Source: Pseudomonas sp. ERMR1:02 (GTDB lineage: Bacteria > Pseudomonadota > Gammaproteobacteria > Pseudomonadales > Pseudomonadaceae). Taken from it: DNA of 64,000 nt. The notes beneath the pieces are model-generated. The model saw only the letters and a list, made by a program, of their open reading frames with translations, had not been told where the DNA came from and did no database searches. Made by a program: the position numbers and the translations under genes. Location: contig NZ_NKJI01000015.1 of the NCBI RefSeq assembly GCF_002277815.1, forward strand, positions 1 through 64,000, in the 5' to 3' direction. This document shows positions 18,273-27,637 of the stretch, piece after piece; within the stretch, counting starts at the first letter, position 1; the number at the start of each line of letters is the position of its first letter.

Positions 18273-19448
18273 ATGAACCTTGTAGAGCAACCCGACTCGC
18301 AGTTGACGCCCGCCTTTCTGAACGCTAACAAAAAAGCCGCTCAATCCGTTCGTCCTACGCTCTTGTGCCTGTCGCATTTGCGCTGGGGTTTCGTGTATCA
18401 AAGACCGCAGCATGTGATGTCGCGCTTGGCCAAAGACTATGATGTGCTGTTTTTTGAGGAGCCATTGCACGACGACATTGACAACCCTTGGCTGGAGCAG
18501 ATCCAACCCACGGAGGGCGTGACGGTGCTGGTGCCTCGTCTTCCGGCAGGCCTTGAACAAACCCAAACCATCACTGCTCAGCGAGAGCTGCTGGATGCAT
18601 ACCTGGCGATGCATGCGCCCTCGCAATTATTGCTCTGGTATTTCACCCCTATGAGTCTGGACTTCACCTCGCACCTTGAAGGACAAGTCACCATCTTTGA
18701 TTGCATGGATGAACTATCCGCGTTCAAGGGAGCACCCAAGGAGTTGGTGGAGAAGGAGCAACAATTGATGCATCGGGCTGACGTCGTCTTTACGGGGGGC
18801 TTCAGCCTCTGGGAGGCCAAGAGCAAGCTCCATGACAACGCGCATGCAGTTCCCAGCAGCGTTGACCTCAACCATTTTGCTGCCGCGCGGCAACCACTGC
18901 CGCAGCCGTTGGATCAGGTTGCGATTGCGCACCCCCGTCTTGGATTTTTCGGCGTAATCGATGAGCGTTTTGACGTAGCGCTGGTCAGCGAGGTGGCGCG
19001 CCAGCGCCCTGAATGGCAAATTGTTCTGATCGGCCCTGTGGTCAAAATCGATCCGGCAGCTCTGCCACGCTATCCCAACATCCACTACTTGGGTTGTAAG
19101 GACTATTCACAGCTGCCTGCTTATCTCGCAGGTTGGGACGTCGCCTTGATGCCCTTCGCCCTCAACGAATCGACGCGCTTCATAAGTCCCACCAAGACTC
19201 CCGAATATTTGGCGGGCGGGTGCCCCGTGGTTTCTTCGCCCATCGTTGATGTGGTTCGTGTATATGGCCACGCAGGTGTGGTGGCGATCGCTGCATCGGT
19301 CGATGAGTTTATTGCCGCCATTCAAGGCAATCTCGATCGCAGTCATGACTCTGCTGCCTTTACCCGGCGTGTCGATGCCGTGCTTGACGGGATGTCATGG
19401 GACAAAACCTGCGCCGTTATGAAGGAGCAGATCGAATGCCTCAGATAA
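18273..19448 (+). CDS. Glycosyltransferase (GT-B fold, family-1-like)
   Basis: 391 aa from ATG 18273 (GAGGGA 7 nt upstream; the open frame begins earlier at 18117 without such a site). The start of the domain, LCLSHLRWGFVYQRPQHVMSRLA, and the central DCMDELSAF and RADVVFTGGFSLWEAK are features of GT-B enzymes encoded in capsule and exopolysaccharide loci. The C-terminal donor-site region is FISPTKTPEYLAGGCPVVSSP. It probably acts at the cytoplasmic face. Donor and acceptor cannot be read; UDP-galactofuranose is suggested by the overlapping mutase gene. Confidence 0.85.
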   Translation: MNLVEQPDSQLTPAFLNANKKAAQSVRPTLLCLSHLRWGFVYQRPQHVMSRLAKDYDVLFFEEPLHDDIDNPWLEQIQPTEGVTVLVPRLPAGLEQTQTITAQRELLDAYLAMHAPSQLLLWYFTPMSLDFTSHLEGQVTIFDCMDELSAFKGAPKELVEKEQQLMHRADVVFTGGFSLWEAKSKLHDNAHAVPSSVDLNHFAAARQPLPQPLDQVAIAHPRLGFFGVIDERFDVALVSEVARQRPEWQIVLIGPVVKIDPAALPRYPNIHYLGCKDYSQLPAYLAGWDVALMPFALNESTRFISPTKTPEYLAGGCPVVSSPIVDVVRVYGHAGVVAIAASVDEFIAAIQGNLDRSHDSAAFTRRVDAVLDGMSWDKTCAVMKEQIECLR

Positions 19449-20680
19449 CATTGGAGACTGCCACTGGCGGTTCATCCCAGGATAGCGACAGCGCTTCGCC
19501 TTTCTACGACTACCTGATTGTCGGTGCCGGGTTTGCCGGCAGCGTGTTGGCCGAACGACTGAGCGCAGGGTTAGACAAGCGCGTGCTGCTGATCGACCGT
19601 CGCGAGCATATCGGCGGCAACGCCTTTGATCATATGGATGAAGCGGGTGTGTGGGTTCATCGTTATGGCCCACATATCTTTCACACCAACGCCGAGCGCA
19701 TTGTTCAATACCTTTCGCGATTCACTGAGTGGCGTGCGTACGAGCATCGGGTACTGGCGCAAGTCGATGAGCATTGCGTACCCATTCCTATCAACCTGAC
19801 TACGCTGAACACATTGTATGGATTGACCATGACGGAACCGCAAGCAGCTGACTTCCTGGCCAGCCGTGCGCAGCCGGTGGCCACTGTCCGCACGTCGGAA
19901 GACGTTGTTGTCAGCCAGGTGGGTCGTGAACTCTACGAAATGTTTTTTCGAGGCTACACCAGAAAACAGTGGGGACTCGATCCGTCAGAGCTCGATAAAT
20001 CCGTCACCTCTCGTGTGCCGACCCGAACCAACAGTGACGACCGCTACTTTAGCGATACTTTTCAGATGATGCCGCGCGATGGCTATACACGCATGTTCGA
20101 GCGCATGCTCGATCACCCACGCATCGACATTCTGCTAGAGACCGATTTCAAGGCTGTGCGTCATTGTGTGCGTTATGGTCACCTGGTCTACAGCGGGCCG
20201 ATCGATGAGTATTTCGATTACTGCTTTGGCAAACTTCCTTATCGGTCTTTACGATTTCAGCACGAGACAATAAACCAGCCGCAGTTTCAGCCCGTGGCGG
20301 TGGTCAATTATCCCGACGAAGCAGTGCCGTATACGCGCATCACCGAATACAAGCATCTCACCGGACAGACACATCCACTGTCCAGCATCAGCTATGAATT
20401 TCCCTGTTCGGATGGCGATCCCTATTACCCTGTTCCTCGCCCGGAAAACGCCGAGTTGTACAAACGCTACCGGACACTGGCCGAAAGCACATCGGATGTC
20501 ACATTTGTTGGCCGATTAGGGACGTACAAGTATTACAACATGGATCAGGTAGTGGGCCAGGCACTGGCCCTTTACCAACGTATTGCCGAGGCTGCCAGCG
20601 ACGCACACGTATCGGGCTGGGAAGCCGAGCCGAACAATGGCAGCAGGGTGAAAACTGCAGGCCCGGTTTCGGCGCCATGA
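19436..20680 (+). CDS. glf: UDP-galactopyranose mutase
   Basis: 414 aa FAD enzyme converting UDP-galactopyranose to UDP-galactofuranose. The FAD motif is YLIVGAGFAGSVLAERL (residues ~28-44), followed by the family marks IGGNAFDHMDEAGVWVHRYGPHIFHTN and FFRGYTRKQWG. The late GRLGTYKYYNMDQVVGQAL is the conserved C-terminal flavin-binding stretch. It starts inside the glycosyltransferase gene (13-nt overlap, AAGGAG 8 nt upstream), indicating coupling, and its stop overlaps the next gene. Together with galE it defines a galactofuranose supply line. Confidence 0.95.
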   Translation: MPQITLETATGGSSQDSDSASPFYDYLIVGAGFAGSVLAERLSAGLDKRVLLIDRREHIGGNAFDHMDEAGVWVHRYGPHIFHTNAERIVQYLSRFTEWRAYEHRVLAQVDEHCVPIPINLTTLNTLYGLTMTEPQAADFLASRAQPVATVRTSEDVVVSQVGRELYEMFFRGYTRKQWGLDPSELDKSVTSRVPTRTNSDDRYFSDTFQMMPRDGYTRMFERMLDHPRIDILLETDFKAVRHCVRYGHLVYSGPIDEYFDYCFGKLPYRSLRFQHETINQPQFQPVAVVNYPDEAVPYTRITEYKHLTGQTHPLSSISYEFPCSDGDPYYPVPRPENAELYKRYRTLAESTSDVTFVGRLGTYKYYNMDQVVGQALALYQRIAEAASDAHVSGWEAEPNNGSRVKTAGPVSAP

Positions 20681-21831
20681 AAAGGCAGGATATTTTCGAC
20701 AGTTTTTTGCTAGCCGGTTTTGAGTGTTCGTCGCACCGACGCAATGATGGCCGGCGCCTCGACTTGTTAAATGCCACAGGCCATGAGCGCTGGGTGACCC
20801 GTGATTATCAGCAGATGTCGGCAATGGGCATCCGCAGCATCAGAGATGGACTACGTTGGCATTTGATCGAGACGCGTCCGGGTCATTATGACTGGAGCAG
20901 TTTCCTGCCCATGCTGCGCGCCGCGCAGGCCTGTGATCTGCAAGTGATCTGGATCTTTGCCATTACGGTTACCCTGACGATCTTGATATATGGAGGCCGG
21001 CGTTCGTCGAGCGTTTCGCAAAGTTCTGCGCTGCCGTTGCCAGGCTGATCCGAGAGGAGGGATTGAACATCCATTTTATTCGCCCCTCAATGAAATTTCG
21101 TTTTGGAGCTGGGCGGGTGGGGCGGTCGGGTATTTCAATCCATCAGTCAAGGGACGTGGACTCGAACTCAAGCATCAGTTGGTACGGGCGAGCATTGCGG
21201 CGATAGAGGCCATCCGTGAACAGGTACCGTCAGCACGGTTTATTCAGGGCGAACCATTGATTAACGTCATCGCCGGTTCTCACCGTGTCGACCAGGTCAA
21301 TGCCGCCGAAAATTACCGACAGTCCCAGTTCGACGCATGGGATCTGCTGACCGGCAGACAGTGGCCGGGCTGGGCGGACAAGAATCCTATCTGGACATTG
21401 TCGGCGTTAATTTCTACCCGCATAACCAATGGTTTCACAACGGCCCGAAAATACCTCGGGGCGCCCGTGACTACCGCCCGTTGGCGGGCATGCTCAGCGA
21501 GGTTTACCAGCGTTACGAGCGGCCGATGCTCCTGTCGGAAACCGGTGCGGAAGCTGGTGAACGCGTACCGTGGCTTGCTTATATCAGCGATCAGGTCGAG
21601 CAGTCGATGCGGCGTGGCGTGCCGATCGAGGGTATCTGTTGGTATCCCATACTCGACTATCCGGGTTGGGATGATGACCGCTATTGTCCCGCCGGACTAT
21701 TCGGCTATTCCGACGGCGAAGGGCTACGTGCGCCGTGCCATCCGCTGCGTGTGGCCATGCATGTGCTGACGCAACGCTTCAGTAGACCCGGAGCGCAAAC
21801 TGCATTTGGTACGGATTCCCATGGAACGTGA
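20677..21831 (+). pseudogene. Glycoside-hydrolase-like protein (family 1/clan-A type), apparent frameshifts
   Basis: Three frames spell one TIM-barrel hydrolase of about 385 aa if single bases are restored at 20951 (TGGAT), 21074 (CATTTTAT) and 21367 (CCGGGC). The segments are RDGLRWHLIETRPGHYDWS, then DLCHYGYPDDLDIWRP, then PLNEISFWSWAGG (putative acid/base Glu after Asn), and last LLSETGAEAGE (putative nucleophile Glu). This order matches retaining beta-glycosidases of clan GH-A. All three breaks lie in short runs and flanking codons are conserved, so the real gene is probably intact. The ATG overlaps the glf stop and the end overlaps the ABC gene. A hydrolase inside a synthesis operon is typical of exopolysaccharide loci. 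Confidence 0.7.
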
Positions 21832-23590
21832 AGACGTGATCGAAGAGGAGCCGCTAGCCGATCAGCCAGTTGCGTTTCTCTGGCGCTATGTTCGTCGGCG
21901 TCCCTGGCATTTCTCCGTGATGCTGTTTCTGGTGGTTGGTGCAGCCAGCTGCGCAGTGGCCGTGCAATACGGCATGAAATTGCTGGTGGATGTGATGACT
22001 CTGGGTGACCGGGCCAGCGCTCATCTCTGGTGGCCTTTCAGTCTATTCATCGGTTTGATTGTCCTGGAAAACATCTTCTGGCGGCTAGGCGGCTGGCTGG
22101 GATGTCGTACAGTGGTCGCTAGTTGCGCTGATCTGCGTGTAGATCTATTCAGCCATCTCACGGGCCACCCCATGCGCTATTTTTCCCAGCATTTCGCCGG
22201 CGCACTGGCTAATAGAATCTCATCGGCGGGTGCGGCGGCAGGTTCGATCTACGGTGGGTTGGCGTGGAAGATTATCCCGCCATGTGTCGATTTCCTCGGT
22301 GCAGTGATCGTGCTGTGTACGGTAAGCATCGGCATGGCTGGCGCGTTGATCGCATGCGTGATTGTTGTAGGCCTGATGATTACCTTTTTTGGTATCCGTG
22401 GGCGCGCGCGGCATATCGACTTTGCTTCGCAATCGGCGCGGGTCGGGGGAGAGATTGTCGATTTGGTCTCCAACGTCTGGACGATCAAGGCATTCTCCGC
22501 TCGTAACCGGGAGCGTCAGAGGCTTGAGCGCGCCATCGGCGTCGAAGCTAGAGCCCAGCGTCGCAGCTGGATCTATCTGGAAAAAGCCCGTCTGTTGCAC
22601 GATATTTTTCTATCATTCATGGCTGGCGGCATGCTCATCTGGGCGATTAGCCTCTGGCGCGACACAGGCATCACCGCCGGTGATGTGGTGATGATCAGCG
22701 CACTTACTTTCCGCATTTTGCATGGCTCTCGGGATCTGGCACTGGCGCTGGTCGACACCTCGCAGCAACTAGGGGATATCGCCGAGACATTACGCATCAT
22801 CGTTCAGCCTCATGCCTTGTCCGACACGCCGGAAGAAATGCAGGCCCCGCGCGGGAGTATCAAATTCATCGATGTCAGTTACAGCTATTCCGATGGCCGC
22901 GACGTGTTCAAGCACTTGTTTCTGGACATCCCGGCGGGCCAAACCGTTGGGGTGGTCGGAGCATCCGGCGCAGGCAAATCGACATTGATCCATTTGCTGC
23001 AACGCCTGGATGATGTGCGCAGTGGAATCATCCTGATTGACGACCGCGACATTCGCTCGGTCAGCCAGGACAGCCTCCGACGGCAAATTGCCGTCGTTCC
23101 GCAGGAAGCGGCGCTGTTCAATCGCAGCATTTTCGAGAACATCGCCTATGGTCAACCACAAGCCGCTGACCACGATGTCTTCGGCGCAGCCCGGCAAGCC
23201 TATTGCGATGTGTTTATTCGTGCCTTGCCCCATGGATACGGAACATTGATTGGTGAGCGTGGCGCGCGGCTTTCCGGTGGTCAGCGTCAACGTCTCGGCC
23301 TGGCTCGGGCCTTTCTTAAAAACGCACCGATTCTGGTGTTGGACGAAGCGACGTCAGCGCTGGATTCCCAAACAGAGTCGGTCATCCGGACTGCATTGAC
23401 GGCATTGATGCGCGGGCGGACGGTGGTCGCGATTGCTCACCGTCTTTCAACCGTGGTGAGTTTTGACCGCATCATCGTTCTTCACGAAGGGCAGATCGTC
23501 GAGGACGGTATTCCTGAAGATTTACTCAAGCGCGATGGGCCGTTCAAGACGTTATGGCAAGCGCAGGCGTTGGCATCTCATAGCTCGTAA
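21821..23590 (+). CDS. ABC exporter, fused permease-ATPase
   Basis: 589 aa half-transporter of the MsbA/lipid-and-glycan exporter type. Six transmembrane helices occupy residues ~25-310. The ATPase domain has Walker A GASGAGKST, Q-loop VVPQEAALF, signature LSGGQRQR, Walker B ILVLDEATSALD and the switch His in IAHRLST. It is likely a homodimer in the inner membrane. Start ATG 21821 overlaps the hydrolase frame by 11 bp. Being last in the cluster, it probably exports or flips the product of the glycosyltransferase. No outer-membrane partner or Wzx/Wzy is in the window. Confidence 0.9.
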   Translation: MEREDVIEEEPLADQPVAFLWRYVRRRPWHFSVMLFLVVGAASCAVAVQYGMKLLVDVMTLGDRASAHLWWPFSLFIGLIVLENIFWRLGGWLGCRTVVASCADLRVDLFSHLTGHPMRYFSQHFAGALANRISSAGAAAGSIYGGLAWKIIPPCVDFLGAVIVLCTVSIGMAGALIACVIVVGLMITFFGIRGRARHIDFASQSARVGGEIVDLVSNVWTIKAFSARNRERQRLERAIGVEARAQRRSWIYLEKARLLHDIFLSFMAGGMLIWAISLWRDTGITAGDVVMISALTFRILHGSRDLALALVDTSQQLGDIAETLRIIVQPHALSDTPEEMQAPRGSIKFIDVSYSYSDGRDVFKHLFLDIPAGQTVGVVGASGAGKSTLIHLLQRLDDVRSGIILIDDRDIRSVSQDSLRRQIAVVPQEAALFNRSIFENIAYGQPQAADHDVFGAARQAYCDVFIRALPHGYGTLIGERGARLSGGQRQRLGLARAFLKNAPILVLDEATSALDSQTESVIRTALTALMRGRTVVAIAHRLSTVVSFDRIIVLHEGQIVEDGIPEDLLKRDGPFKTLWQAQALASHSS

Positions 23591-23911
23591 AAAAACGGAG
23601 GTCGAGTCCCACAGCGCGGGTCGTCACGTGCAACGTGCCTGCCAGGGTAGGGCTGTGCGAATAGCGCGACGCTGTCTCGATCAAGACTTGCCATGCCACG
23701 ACATCATCGTCGATTGTCTCCAAGCACATCTGACGCTTAGCTAGAAAGTGAAAGATCCGCCACCCTCCACCGGTGCCTGTTACGAAGCGGGCTTGCTTCG
23801 GGTTAGAAAGAACTGGTTGTGAATGCTTCAGCACGCTCCTTGTCGAGTGAACGAGCCCCATGAAAGACAGGACACCGTTTCCCCCTTACGATAAGGGATA
23901 GGCAAACGGTT

Positions 23912-24304
23912 ATGTTTATGACTAACAGCAACGATAAGAGTGGGGAGCTTTTGGGCCAGGAGCGGCGGCGCCGCTGGAGCCCAGAGCAAAAGTTGGCCAT
24001 GGTTCGCGAGAGCCTTGAGCCAGGGCAAAGTGTGTCGGTCGTCGCTCGGCGCAACGGTATCAATGCCAACCAATTATTCCTGTGGCGCAAGCTGTATCAG
24101 GACGGCAGCCTGTCGGCGGTCAGCGCGGGCGAAGCCGTGGTGCCGGCCTCCGAGCTGAGCGATGCGCTCAAGCAGATCCGTGAACTGCAACGGATGTTGG
24201 GCAAGAAAACGATGGAAGCGGAAATCCTCAAAGAAGCCGTGGAGATCGCCCGGTCGCGAAAATGGATTGCGCACTCACCCTTGTTGCCGGGGGACGACCA
24301 GTGA
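23912..24304 (+). CDS. IS3-family transposase OrfA
   Basis: 130 aa DNA-binding subunit. A helix-turn-helix (RWSPEQKLAMVRESLEPGQSVSVVARRNGINANQLFLWRKLY) is followed by a leucine-zipper-like segment (LSDALKQIRELQRMLGKKTMEAEILKEAVEIA). It overlaps OrfB, which lies one base back in frame. A-rich codons (CGAAAATGG, about 24258) near the end of orfA are a possible slip site for making the OrfAB fusion. ATG 23912 or 23918 could be the start. Confidence 0.9.
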   Translation: MFMTNSNDKSGELLGQERRRRWSPEQKLAMVRESLEPGQSVSVVARRNGINANQLFLWRKLYQDGSLSAVSAGEAVVPASELSDALKQIRELQRMLGKKTMEAEILKEAVEIARSRKWIAHSPLLPGDDQ

Positions 24305-25138
24305 AGCTGGTCAGCGAATGTCTCGGTGTGGCGCGCTCGCAATTAACGGTTCGAATCAAGCAATCGGTATCGCCCAAGACACGGCGAAGCAGGCCTGTGA
24401 ACGACGCTGAGTTGGTGGCCGAAATCCAGCAACAGGTCAGCGAACTGCCCAGCTATGGCTACCGTCGAGTCTGGGGATTGCTGCGTCGCGCCCGTGAAAC
24501 CCAGTTGCTACCCGCGATCAACGTGAAGCGCGTTTACCGGGTGATGCGTGATCACAACCTGCTGCTTGAGCGCCGGATCAAAACAACCCGGCGTGCCGCG
24601 TCGGCACGAAGGCCGTATTGCGGTGCAAACCAGCGATACGCGTTGGTGCTCGGACGGCTTTGAATTCCGTTGCGAGGACGGCGCCAAACTGAGCGTGACC
24701 TTCGCCCTGGACTGCTGTGATCGCGAAGCCATCGGCTGGGTCGCGAGCCCAACCGGGTACAGCGGCGATGACATCCGCGACTTGATGTTGGAAAGCGTGG
24801 AGAAGCGCTTCGGTGATCAACTGCCTGCAACGCCGGTGCAGTGGCTCAGCGATAACGGTTCGGCCTACACCGCCGAACAGACGCGCCTGTTTGCTCGACA
24901 GATCGGCTTGCAGCCGGTGACCACACCGGTGCGCAGCCCACAGAGTAACGGCATGGCAGAGAGCTTCGTGAAGACGATCAAGCGGGATTACGTGGCGCAC
25001 ATGCCCAAGCCGGATAGAGAAACGGCGCTGCGCAACCTGGCCATTGCCTTCGAGCATTACAACGAGCAGCATCCGCACAGCGCCTTGAACTACCGTTCAC
25101 CGAAGGAGTTCAGGCGCTTGGCAGTGGCATCAATTTAA
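24301..25138 (+). pseudogene. IS3-family transposase OrfB, one apparent base insertion
   Basis: GTG start at 24301 just where OrfA ends. The first ~95 codons carry the HTH_21 segment (LPSYGYRRVWGLLRR). The AAAA run at 24580-24583 has one A too many; removing it gives a 278-aa integrase-fold protein. The DDE triad is visible: D in RWCSDGFEF, D in WLSDNGSAY, and E in NGMAESFVKTIKRDY. The end is ALNYRSPKEFRR, as expected. The element may therefore be active if the insertion is a sequencing error. Confidence 0.85.
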
Positions 25139-25180
25139 CGGGGAGTTGGTGTCCGGTTTTTAAGGGGCAAGTCCATCGAG

Positions 25181-25507
25181 TATTATTTAATGGCGAGACT
25201 GAATGAGCACTTGCCCTTAGGATGTCCCACCAAAAGTTTGACACTCGAGTTGCGCCATATCCTTGAATGCGGCTTATCCCGCCGCCATAAGCACCGCGAG
25301 AGTCAATTTGATGAACTCTTCGTTCCTGCTGATGGTCACTAATGCACCACGAACGTTCTGTGCAACGTTAGCTGATCCGCGCTTTTTTCAGCTGCGCTTC
25401 TACAAAAGATGCGAACCGTTCCTAGGCCTCGTGTTGGTTATCGGAAAAATGAAGATCGCTTACTGCGATGCCGTGTAGCCGCGAATAGTAAGGTTTCAGG
25501 AGAGGGC
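25181..25507. other. Intergenic beyond the IS, no gene seen
   Basis: About 330 bp between the IS target duplication and the next small gene. One ORF (25263-25478) lacks a ribosome site and a protein-like pattern. It includes the promoter region of the next gene. Confidence 0.4.
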
Positions 25508-25705
25508 ATGAAGATGATTTCGAGATTTGTAATTGTGCCTGCAATCCCTACAGAAACAGGATCCATGCGTGACGGATCGCGCTTCTACTCTCAGACCGCT
25601 CCAATAGGCTTCAACCTCTACGATAATGAGGAAAAGCATCGCCTAAAGACTACCTATCAAAACAGAGAAGAAGCCGAGGCTGAGTGTCAGCGGCTTAACC
25701 TGTAG
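25508..25705 (+). CDS. Hypothetical protein (65 aa)
   Basis: MKMISRFVIVPAIPTETGS..., preceded by AGGAGAGGGC. Compact, soluble and basic, with a repeated turn pattern (GSRFYSQTAPIGFNLYDNEEK) and a terminal EEAEAECQRLNL helix. Close relatives are, to my recollection, common in Pseudomonas with no assigned role. Clear start and convincing composition. Confidence 0.65.
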   Translation: MKMISRFVIVPAIPTETGSMRDGSRFYSQTAPIGFNLYDNEEKHRLKTTYQNREEAEAECQRLNL

Positions 25706-25804
25706 CGCCTTCAAAACGTACTTCGGAGCGGGAGTCCATGAACGCTATAGGCATTCAGCAGTCTTACAAAGATATCCGGCGCCTGGCATTGCTGAACCAG
25801 TGGA

Positions 25805-26005
25805 TCATAGGCCCAGCGCACGACCTACGCCAATCTGACGTGGATGTTCAGCGTTCAGGAGCGAACAAACATCGTCTGCCTCCACCCTGACCTTGAACAC
25901 ACCATGATTGCTAACTGAGCCACCCTCAACGAGATCTACAACCCGATATTGCTTAATGCCATCGTCCCGTCTGGTGGTCTCGATGACCCTGAATCTTGCG
26001 TGCAT
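25805..26005 (-). CDS. Hypothetical protein (66 aa)
   Basis: MHARFRVIETTRRDDGIKQYR..., with an AGGGA element upstream of ATG 26005. The beta-hairpin-rich beginning (RFRVIETTRRDDGIKQYRVVDL) is followed by a helix (ADDVCSLLNAEH). No domain is recognised. It lies 64 bp downstream of the frameshifted gene at 26069 on the same strand. Confidence 0.5.
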   Translation of the reverse strand: MHARFRVIETTRRDDGIKQYRVVDLVEGGSVSNHGVFKVRVEADDVCSLLNAEHPRQIGVGRALGL

Positions 26006-26068
26006 GGTGCATTCCCTGCAAAAAATTAGTGTCCTAGGAGTACCGATATGACTCCATGATTTCAACAA

Positions 26069-26349
26069 TTATGCAAGGCTGAGCTGCGACAATTTATGAC
26101 AGCGCGTCGTGACTTCCATCCCCCCACCCGGTGAGCAACAGGCGCAGTGATCATTGTCATGATCATCTATCCAGCTGATCAGATAACACTTGCCGCCCGA
26201 CTCAATGATGTAGCGTTCACCGAGGCCGAATGAGGCGAATGTCTTTCGAGCCTCGTCGAGCAACTCTGAGCGACGCGATCAATAAACACGCGGGGGACTG
26301 TATCTACCAAGATTGCTCGCACTTCTTCACGACCGATGTCCTGCGCCAT
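26069..26349 (-). pseudogene. Hypothetical protein, probable one-base frameshift
   Basis: Two minus-strand frames join near 26263: MAQDIGREEVRAILVDTVPRVFIDRV then LLDEARKTFASFGLGERY, continuing to a Cys-rich turn (HDNDHCACCSPGGGMEV) and the stop. Restoring one base in the CAGAG tract gives a 93-aa protein. The CxCC cluster and preceding His/Asp residues could bind metal. No family is recognised. Like other breaks in this window it is a one-base change. Confidence 0.5.
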
Positions 26350-26524
26350 TGCACCCACACCATCGAACTGGGGAGATGCAGTACACAAAGCAAGAGGATC
26401 TACTGCGACAGCTCGATGCCAGGGGTAGGGGAAACAATTGGTCGTGAATCAGCTTCGGTGCGTTTCTTGACTACTTGGTTTCATAGTCAAGAATGAGAAG
26501 AAATTTCTCATTCGGACGAACCTT

Positions 26525-26764
26525 ATGATTTCCGCTCTTGAGCTCCGACATATTATTGAGAGCGCGTTATTACCTCGCTCCTGCACGTGCTCCGTGAACC
26601 CCAAAGGGTCAATTTTGATCAAGATGGTTGAGCCTGTTTCTGGCCGTGTAGAACTGTTTGTCCCCGACGTGTTGGCATCGGATCTCACGTCTAGTCGGGC
26701 AATTTCAAATTTGATCGGCAGACTCAGGATTGATATGGCGGCGCGCAAAACGAGCTGTGCGTAA
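26525..26764 (+). CDS. DUF1652-family protein
   Basis: 79 aa with the full family pattern: ALELRHIIESALLPRSCTCSVNPKGSI, VEPVSGRVELFV, and LTSSRAISNLIGRLRIDM. DUF1652 proteins are small, cytoplasmic, nearly confined to Pseudomonas, and have no known role. Complete in length. The ATG at 26525 has only a weak ribosome site. Confidence 0.8.
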   Translation: MISALELRHIIESALLPRSCTCSVNPKGSILIKMVEPVSGRVELFVPDVLASDLTSSRAISNLIGRLRIDMAARKTSCA

Positions 26765-26890
26765 GTGCCATGGCAAATGATGGACTCGGAGCATCAGAGC
26801 TAACAGGCCAACAAGGGGCGGCGCATGAGGGGGAGCAGGTAAAGACCTAACTAATCGTAGTCCTGTCCCCGATGTAAGATATCCCAGACG

Positions 26891-27325
26891 TCAGCGTAAC
26901 AAGAGACCTGCAGCTCGTGCTCGCAAAGCCATCACGATATTCGCTGGCAGCTTTTTAATTTCGTCAGAGCAAATCGCTAATTCGCCTCGAAACTCTTTCG
27001 AGTCAGCATCGTATTTTGAAATGTCAGCGAGCGCAAAGCTGTATCGGCCCAGGTAGGCCGCAGACAAATCATCTGCCAACGCCTTAGCGGGCTCTCCGGT
27101 TAACGTCAGACACGATTGCGCAATTTCATTTAGTCGTTCGCCTGGTGTTCGCTGTGTTAAACCATGTACGAAATTCCGGATGTATTTGTTATAGAGCAGG
27201 GCGCCTTTTTCGGGTTCATCCGTAGGATTTCCCGGACAATGTCGTCGTTCCCAAGGAAGGATGTAAACCGCTTTGTCCATTACAGTCTGAAGAACATAAT
27301 CCGACGGCTTCACCAATCGATGCAT
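26891..27325 (-). CDS. Hypothetical protein (144 aa)
   Basis: Starts MHRLVKPSDYVLQTVMDKAVY after AGGAGAAGATT, a good ribosome site. It is a helical, soluble protein with no signal peptide and no recognised domain. The middle (RNFVHGLTQRTPGERLNEIAQSCL) and end (IKKLPANIVMALRARAAGL) are amphipathic helices. Isolated, with gaps on both sides. Confidence 0.6.
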   Translation of the reverse strand: MHRLVKPSDYVLQTVMDKAVYILPWERRHCPGNPTDEPEKGALLYNKYIRNFVHGLTQRTPGERLNEIAQSCLTLTGEPAKALADDLSAAYLGRYSFALADISKYDADSKEFRGELAICSDEIKKLPANIVMALRARAAGLLLR

Positions 27326-27637
27326 AATCTTCTCCTGAAAAAAACACGGTCACGCTATGGTAGCTCATCCGTAGAGGCCTATAGCCTCTGTGAGAAAATC
27401 ATACCGAGATGTGTTTCTAGCCCACTAACGCTCGGATTGTTTTGGCCGTAGCGCTACCAAACTTCAAGGGCCCCGGCTCGAGCTCACGTTTTTACGTGAT
27501 TACCTTTGGGCGAGTCGCTCCACAGTTTTGCCTTCCGTGACTGCTTCAAGGAAGCGCATTGCGGCTACCTCATTTTGCCAGACTGTCCGCTTTCCCAAGC
27601 TTAAGTGAGTTCGTTTTAGAAGAGGACAGCGCGATCG

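Larger units (their letters stand above)
23848..25175 (+). mobile_element. Complete IS3-family insertion sequence (1328 bp)
   Basis: The element begins TG and ends CA. The ends are imperfect inverted repeats of about 28 bp: TGAACGAGCCCC...GGACACC at the left, and on the complement of the right end TGGACTTGCCCC...GGACACC. Directly outside, TCGAG occurs at 23843-23847 and again at 25176-25180, a 5-bp target duplication. Inside are orfA and orfB in the usual overlapping -1 arrangement. A 5-bp duplication and this layout fit the IS2/IS51-like groups of IS3. It inserted downstream of the glycan ABC gene. A partial, inverted copy of its right end lies at 31699-31840. Confidence 0.92.

Noticed and set aside
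23591..23842. Possible tRNA-like structure after the ABC gene
   Set aside because: No cloverleaf or TTC-arm could be drawn.
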